In this document: positions 59,298-64,000 of the stretch, piece after piece | Position numbering within the stretch: the first letter of the stretch is position 1 | How the letters are laid out: each line of letters begins with the position of its first letter | Assembly: GCF_004193775.1 (NCBI RefSeq) | Contig: NC_041009.1 | Coordinates: forward strand, 45,625,534-45,689,533 | Reading direction: 5' to 3' | From: Glycine soja | Lineage: Eukaryota; Streptophyta; Magnoliopsida; Fabales; Fabaceae | DNA length: 64,000 nucleotides | Made by a program: the position numbers and the translations under genes | The notes under the pieces: model-generated | Seen by the model: only the letters and a program-made list of their open reading frames with translations | What the model was told of the DNA's origin: nothing | Database searches by the model: none

Positions 59298-61657
59298 AAA
59301 AAAATATAATTATGCACCTTTACTAAAATATTTATTAAAAATTCGCTTTGAATAAATATAAATTATGCGATAATTTTATAATATATTAGGACAAAAATAT
59401 ACGTCGTGATGCCTGGACAAAAATAATTTATCTTCACATAGAAATAATATAAATTTGCCAGAATATATTTTAATTTAATTTTATATTTTGTATTTAATTT
59501 TATATTTATATGTTTAAATTATATATTGTTAATAATAAAATATTTCGAATATAATATGATATTATGTTTATATTGATTATTTATTCTAAAACATAAGTGG
59601 TAGTATATATTTTAATTTTAGTTTTATATAAATGCACTTTAGTTTTAATTAATAATTAAAATTTGGACTGTCTATTTTAATTTAAGGGCTCTTATTTAAT
59701 CTTTTCATCTCATAATAAAATACTCATCTGGTTTGATATGTTCCCTATATATATATATATAATTTAATGTAATTGCTTTTGGAAATTAAAATAAAATATT
59801 GTGATAATTTATACTAGTTGGAATAGCATTAACTTATAAATCAAAATGTATAAGCTTATGTAAGTGATATTATATTTAATTCTTTTAAGAAATATTTTCT
59901 ATTTGAGTGTTATAAATAAAAAAATGTAATTATACTATAATAAAAAAATATAAGTTTGATTTGTAACGAATTAATTTTTAAAATCAAATTCAAAATTCAA
60001 TTTAATCTAATATTGTTTTTTAAGTAAATGCTTGATTTTTGGCTTATTCAATTTTTATTTTATTTTTTAAATAAGTTTCTAAGCGTTTGTAAATTTTTAA
60101 AAAATTATTATAAAAATCAACAAAAATATTATATGTGATAATTTTATTAGTTGATAGTATATTTTTCTACCATGTCAATACATTTAATTTTATTCTTTCT
60201 CTTTTTCTTATTCGTTATATCCAAACAATCCAACTTGCCCAATTATTTACAACCACATCAAGGTTTTTCTACTGCTGAGTATCAAGAATAGTGTCAACCT
60301 TATATGACCTCCCACAACTCGAGTATTTGTAAATTCCAGTCAATAGTTGTTTTGGTCATTAATGAAAAGTAGGTCTCAATACTGTGCACTTCTTATGTTC
60401 ATTCTCCATTTCACCCAATTTCTCATAGAGCAACAATAGAATTATAGGAAATTCTTAGAATGTGTTTGGATGATGTAATATAAGGGAGTAAGTATTGTAC
60501 TGTAAGGGGATAGTTAAAATACGTTAGAATAAAATGTTTTGTTTAGATATCAAATATGTAGAATTTAAAAATGAGGAAATTTTATGAAGTAATAGATGAC
60601 TCCTAATTCAGTATAAAAAAAAAAAAAAAAAATAGATGACTCCAAATGGATACAATCTTTCCTTTGAAACAACAACCAAAGCTTGTGTATCCGGCATTTT
60701 AACTTGTAAGTTATGTACCCCTTCAAATGCCTACAACATAAATATATGGTACTTGTTGAAAAATTTAACACTGTTCAACATAAGTAATTTAACTTCAACA
60801 CTGTTTTATTGAAAAAGTATGAAAATGGAAGAGAAAGAAGTAGTCAAACCCAAAGATCGATGTCATAAATACGACAATAAAAGCCTTATCCCACAATTTT
60901 TGTATCACTAAGTGAAAATTTATAGAAGCCATTTGGAACATCTCTCGTAGCTTGGAATTGTCCATGCCAAGATCACTCAATTGACAATCCCCTCCTTGCA
61001 TGGAGTTTCAAAATTGTTCCTTTCTAGGTATATACTCATATTCCAATTGGAAAAGGTTTAAGAATAATGGGAAGATCATAAGGTTTGACCGTCCATTAGT
61101 ATTGAACAACTGTCATAGATGAATGTAATGTAAGTGACTTTACAAGAGTGGCGGGCATTCTTCAATATTAAAGCAGAGAGATGGAAACTTATACATGTAA
61201 CTAAAATGTAGTCAAGTCAACACACTTTTTAGTAGTCAAGCTACTTGTATAGTTAGTGCATGTAAATTTTTTATAAAATGACTTTTATAGAGTTCATAGA
61301 TATCAACAATTAATAGTGCATGTGTCCAAAGCATGAGATTAAATTGCTTAAACAAGAAATCAATCTGCTTACATCTGCAGTACTTGATTACTTGCATTAG
61401 AAAATACATTAACAAAGCTTTTTTTTTGTTATTTTTTTAATCCAGATATCCTCTGGCTATTGGCTAAAAGTCGAGAACAAATTTAATAATTTATTGAGAA
61501 ATTAGTCTTTAACTCTTAGCTGGAGATACTCTGGAAAACAAAAGGCATTATTACACCAACAAAACCTATTCATAGAGAAAATTAAGAAAATATATCTGCA
61601 GAAACACAACTATATATAAACCTATCCATGAAACCAGGCTATGTTATGTCACAAATG
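59298..61657. other. AT-rich intergenic region
   Basis: Long A/T-rich stretch with a (TA)n run at about 59750-59762 and an A-run at about 60619-60632. A minus open stretch near 60990-60800 shows no domain. No RNA genes or transposon ends were recognised. Confidence 0.5.
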
Positions 61658-62059
61658 CTACACTTGAGCTTCATCATGAGATTCCATATTTGTCATCTGA
61701 TCAGCACTCGAAATCGTACTACGAAACATCTGAGTGATATTAGCAGTGTAGTTAAAGAAGAAGGAGGAGGCTAGTAGTAAAAGAAGTAGGTTAATGATAG
61801 AGTACCACAAAAACTCATTAAGGAGAATCCAAAGCAGTGCCTCACATCCAACTACTCCTGACACATGGAATGCTATGTTTGTACTCGGCAAGCTCATGTC
61901 AGCAATGAACGCAAGGACGTGGGAAAATATAGCAAGGAGGAAAAGCAATATGATTGGACTTAGTTGTTGAAAGGGATTGGTGTTGGAGACTCCATACTTA
62001 ATTCCAATACAGGTTAACTCCAAGACTATGAGAACAAAGTAGGGTTCGTGCCTATTCAT
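61658..62059 (-). CDS. Small four-helix membrane protein of unknown function
   Basis: Intronless frame of 133 aa starting MNRHEPYF. Four hydrophobic segments at about 7-24, 34-54, 62-80 and 84-103, with short polar loops, predict an integral membrane protein with a hydrophilic C-terminal tail (110-133, Ser/Met/Glu-rich). There is no cleavable signal peptide and no recognised domain. I have a vague impression of small legume-specific membrane families of this size but cannot name one. A TATTTAAA lies about 100 bases upstream of the ATG at suitable spacing for a TATA box. Length, hydropathy and an intact frame in AT-rich DNA support a real gene; a decayed or non-expressed copy cannot be excluded. 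Confidence 0.6.
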   Translation of the reverse strand: MNRHEPYFVLIVLELTCIGIKYGVSNTNPFQQLSPIILLFLLAIFSHVLAFIADMSLPSTNIAFHVSGVVGCEALLWILLNEFLWYSIINLLLLLLASSFFFNYTANITQMFRSTISSADQMTNMESHDEAQV

Positions 62060-62156
62060 AATGAAAATGATGAGAGTGAAAGCAAGAAAAAGAGATAATT
62101 ATTGTGCAGAGGAGGAGAAAGGGATATATGCTGCATAAACATGTCTTCTTCTCTTC

Positions 62157-62164
62157 TTTAAATA
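62157..62164 (-). promoter_or_regulatory. Candidate TATA box of the membrane-protein gene
   Basis: TATTTAAA on the minus strand, 98 bases upstream of the ATG at 62059, would place the start site near 62130. A second candidate, TTATAAATAG, lies about 50 bases farther upstream. Motif and spacing only. Confidence 0.35.
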
Positions 62165-63650
62165 GGCAGCTAGGTACTGTATAAACATCTTTTTGCTAAT
62201 TTCTTTTCTTCTATTTATAAATGAGGCATGCATGTCTATGATCTATCATTGGCAGATCATGCACTATATAAGTCATTACTCCAAAATTGATTGGTGTGAG
62301 ACACCATGTTGGACTGAAGCTTGGAGAGAAAGTTTAAAATAAATTAATCCATTTAAAATACGTTTTAACTCACTTTTTTAAAAAAATAAAAATTGTAAAA
62401 CTGTATTCTAATATGTTTAGGAAAGTGGTTAATCAAGAGTGTTCTTCATCTCTTGGTCTAGCAAAATTAGATGGATACTACTTTCGAGTTTTGTCGTCAG
62501 CGATATTGATGAAACAGAATCTGCATTTGTCGGCTTATAATGTTTGTCCCACTTCATGAAAGGGATATATATGTATTTTTAATCCCCTTCCCTACTACTT
62601 CATAAAGTTTTTACACAAATAACTTACACAAATTAAAGTTATAGATTCCACACACAACCTTAAGTCATAAGTACTATCACTACCACCCTCTCCACTCTCT
62701 TGATATTGGAGTTGTGGTACTAGGCCTCTGCGTTGAATTATCTCCAGCATCGGCATGAAATCTAGTACCCTCAAATTTATCAATTGTTAGGTATTTTAGC
62801 CGTGTTTCCCGGATTTGTTTAAATATGGATATAATAAGATGGGTGGCTTAGTAAAAGCATACAATGTCATTACGAGTAAGTGGTTCTCCACTCCAGCACT
62901 TCCCATTATCCTACTCAACATTTTTATTAGCAAATTTGAAAATAAATTGTCATAATCAGATTACTAATAATAAATTCATTATACAAAACAATCTGCCGAG
63001 ACCAATCATTACATTTTTAAGCAACACATCCAACGGTTAAAAACTCTTCGACACAGTATCTCACTTGTGCATGCTAGACTCCATTTATTATTAAATTTAC
63101 TCTACTCGGTCTACAAAGCTTAACTAGTTACTGCATTAGTCTTTTAAGCATTTTTTTCTCCCCAAAATAGTCTTATAAGATCTAAAGATTACTAGTTTCT
63201 GCATAAAGCTCACGTACTATCTTTCATCCTGTTCTAGGCTACCAATTATTCAAATCAATTTTACCAGAATTACTAGTATTGCTAGTTTTGGGGCAAAAAC
63301 AGGAAACAACTAAACAATCATTTGAAAGTAGCGATAATGTTTTTGGATTATCATGTCATTGATGTAGAATATCCATCAACTTTGTTGATAAATAATCTTT
63401 GTTGTATGACTAATCGTATTTAGTATAATCACTCCTTCTAACCACATTTTATCCATTCACAGGACTTAAACAAAAGATATTAAGGGAATCTAATCTAATT
63501 CCACCTGAACCAACATGTTGATGGCCATATATCAACACTGAAGATGAAAAAATAAGTAAATAATAATTGATGGTCTATTGACCCTTGAGGTCTTGATGAT
63601 GAACCAGGCAAATTGGGAGACAGAACTTAACTAGTTTTTCTGTAACAATC
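62165..63650. other. Intergenic region
   Basis: AT-rich DNA between the membrane-protein promoter and the PNO1 3'UTR. No convincing coding, RNA or repeat structure was recognised. The open frame at 62595-62783 lacks domain features. Confidence 0.45.
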
Positions 63651-63889
63651 AATCAGTAAAAATTCATAAATTACTCTAATCTATAATGACGTAATGTCCA
63701 AGGTCACAGGCAAAACTTCACTTTTACAGAGATGCTCTTACACCCACAACTTAGGTTTGAACTTAACAAATAGCTGAATTGCCGAAGCAACTTCTTCACA
63801 ATAACTTATCCTCATCATGCTTGATCTAAGAGAAATTATAGAAAACTCTATGGGAACAAAAAATGATCATGTTTATGATTAGGAGAAGA

Positions 63890-64000
63890 TCAAAACCTTT
63901 CTGCCAATCTGGCAGTAACTGCTCTTAGTTTTGAATACACCTTTCCTGCCGGAGATCCCAGGATCAGGCTACAGAGAGAGTCTCTGGCAATCTTTATGTT
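63890..64000 (-). CDS. PNO1: PNO1 3' end (KH-domain 40S assembly factor), cut by window edge
   Basis: The last 36 codons plus stop read [20 protein letters not shown], then [16 protein letters not shown], the conserved C-terminus of PNO1/Dim2, which binds pre-18S rRNA with NOB1. The frame is intact to the window edge. The 3'UTR (about 63650-63889) resembles that of the pseudogene copies at 15602-15817 and 31740-32012 but is more diverged from both than they are from each other. This is the best candidate in the window for the functional locus, though only its end is visible. Confidence 0.85.
   Translation of the reverse strand, partial: NIKIARDSLCSLILGSPAGKVYSKLRAVTARLAERF

Overview
This is nuclear DNA of a dicot plant. 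AT-rich introns with GT-AG borders, a VARICOSE gene, LINEs of the plant RRM-ORF1 type and legume-style MITEs suggest a legume, most likely Glycine (inference; no search was run). No CRISPR arrays, operons or structural RNA genes were seen.

Layout. 0-1 kb: a single-exon chloroplast J-domain protein (+). 3.85-12.63 kb: a complete 12-exon VARICOSE/EDC4 mRNA-decapping scaffold gene (-, 1,345 aa). 13-16 kb: an AT-rich spacer, then debris: an inverted DDI1 exon, a decayed PNO1 copy, and a DDI1 remnant. 15.8-28.9 kb: a derived duplication block that joins a copy of the 45-58 kb region (the At5g43822-like gene) to a copy of 7.65-14.5 kb (the 5' half of VCS). 28.9-32.0 kb: a mosaic of repeat, transposase-like, VCS-intron, NOP2-like and PNO1 fragments. 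32.9-50.7 kb: a complete 16-exon DDI1 gene (-, 410 aa). Its last intron is about 11 kb and holds four LINE fragments and a MITE. 53.0-58.1 kb: the native At5g43822-like gene (-, 198 aa). 61.7-62.1 kb: a small four-helix membrane protein gene (-). 63.9-64.0 kb: the 3' end of a PNO1 gene (-) running off the window.

The most notable object is the duplication block. It truncates VCS in exon 6 and fuses it to the 5'UTR exon of the At5g43822-like gene, on the same strand. The 5'UTR splice donor is kept, its phase matches the next acceptor, and a new in-frame ATG lies upstream of the truncated VCS exon 1. Twelve predicted exons (22.7-27.7 kb plus 18.3-22.0 kb) therefore give an uninterrupted 832-codon chimeric reading frame: the VCS N-terminus and WD40 region, a short linker from former 5'UTR, then the whole 198-aa second protein. 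Whether it is transcribed cannot be told from sequence.

The intact genes share broad cell-biology themes (mRNA decapping, ubiquitin/proteasome shuttling, ribosome biogenesis), but nothing indicates joint regulation. All exon borders were placed by eye from GT/AG signals, phase continuity and family resemblance.
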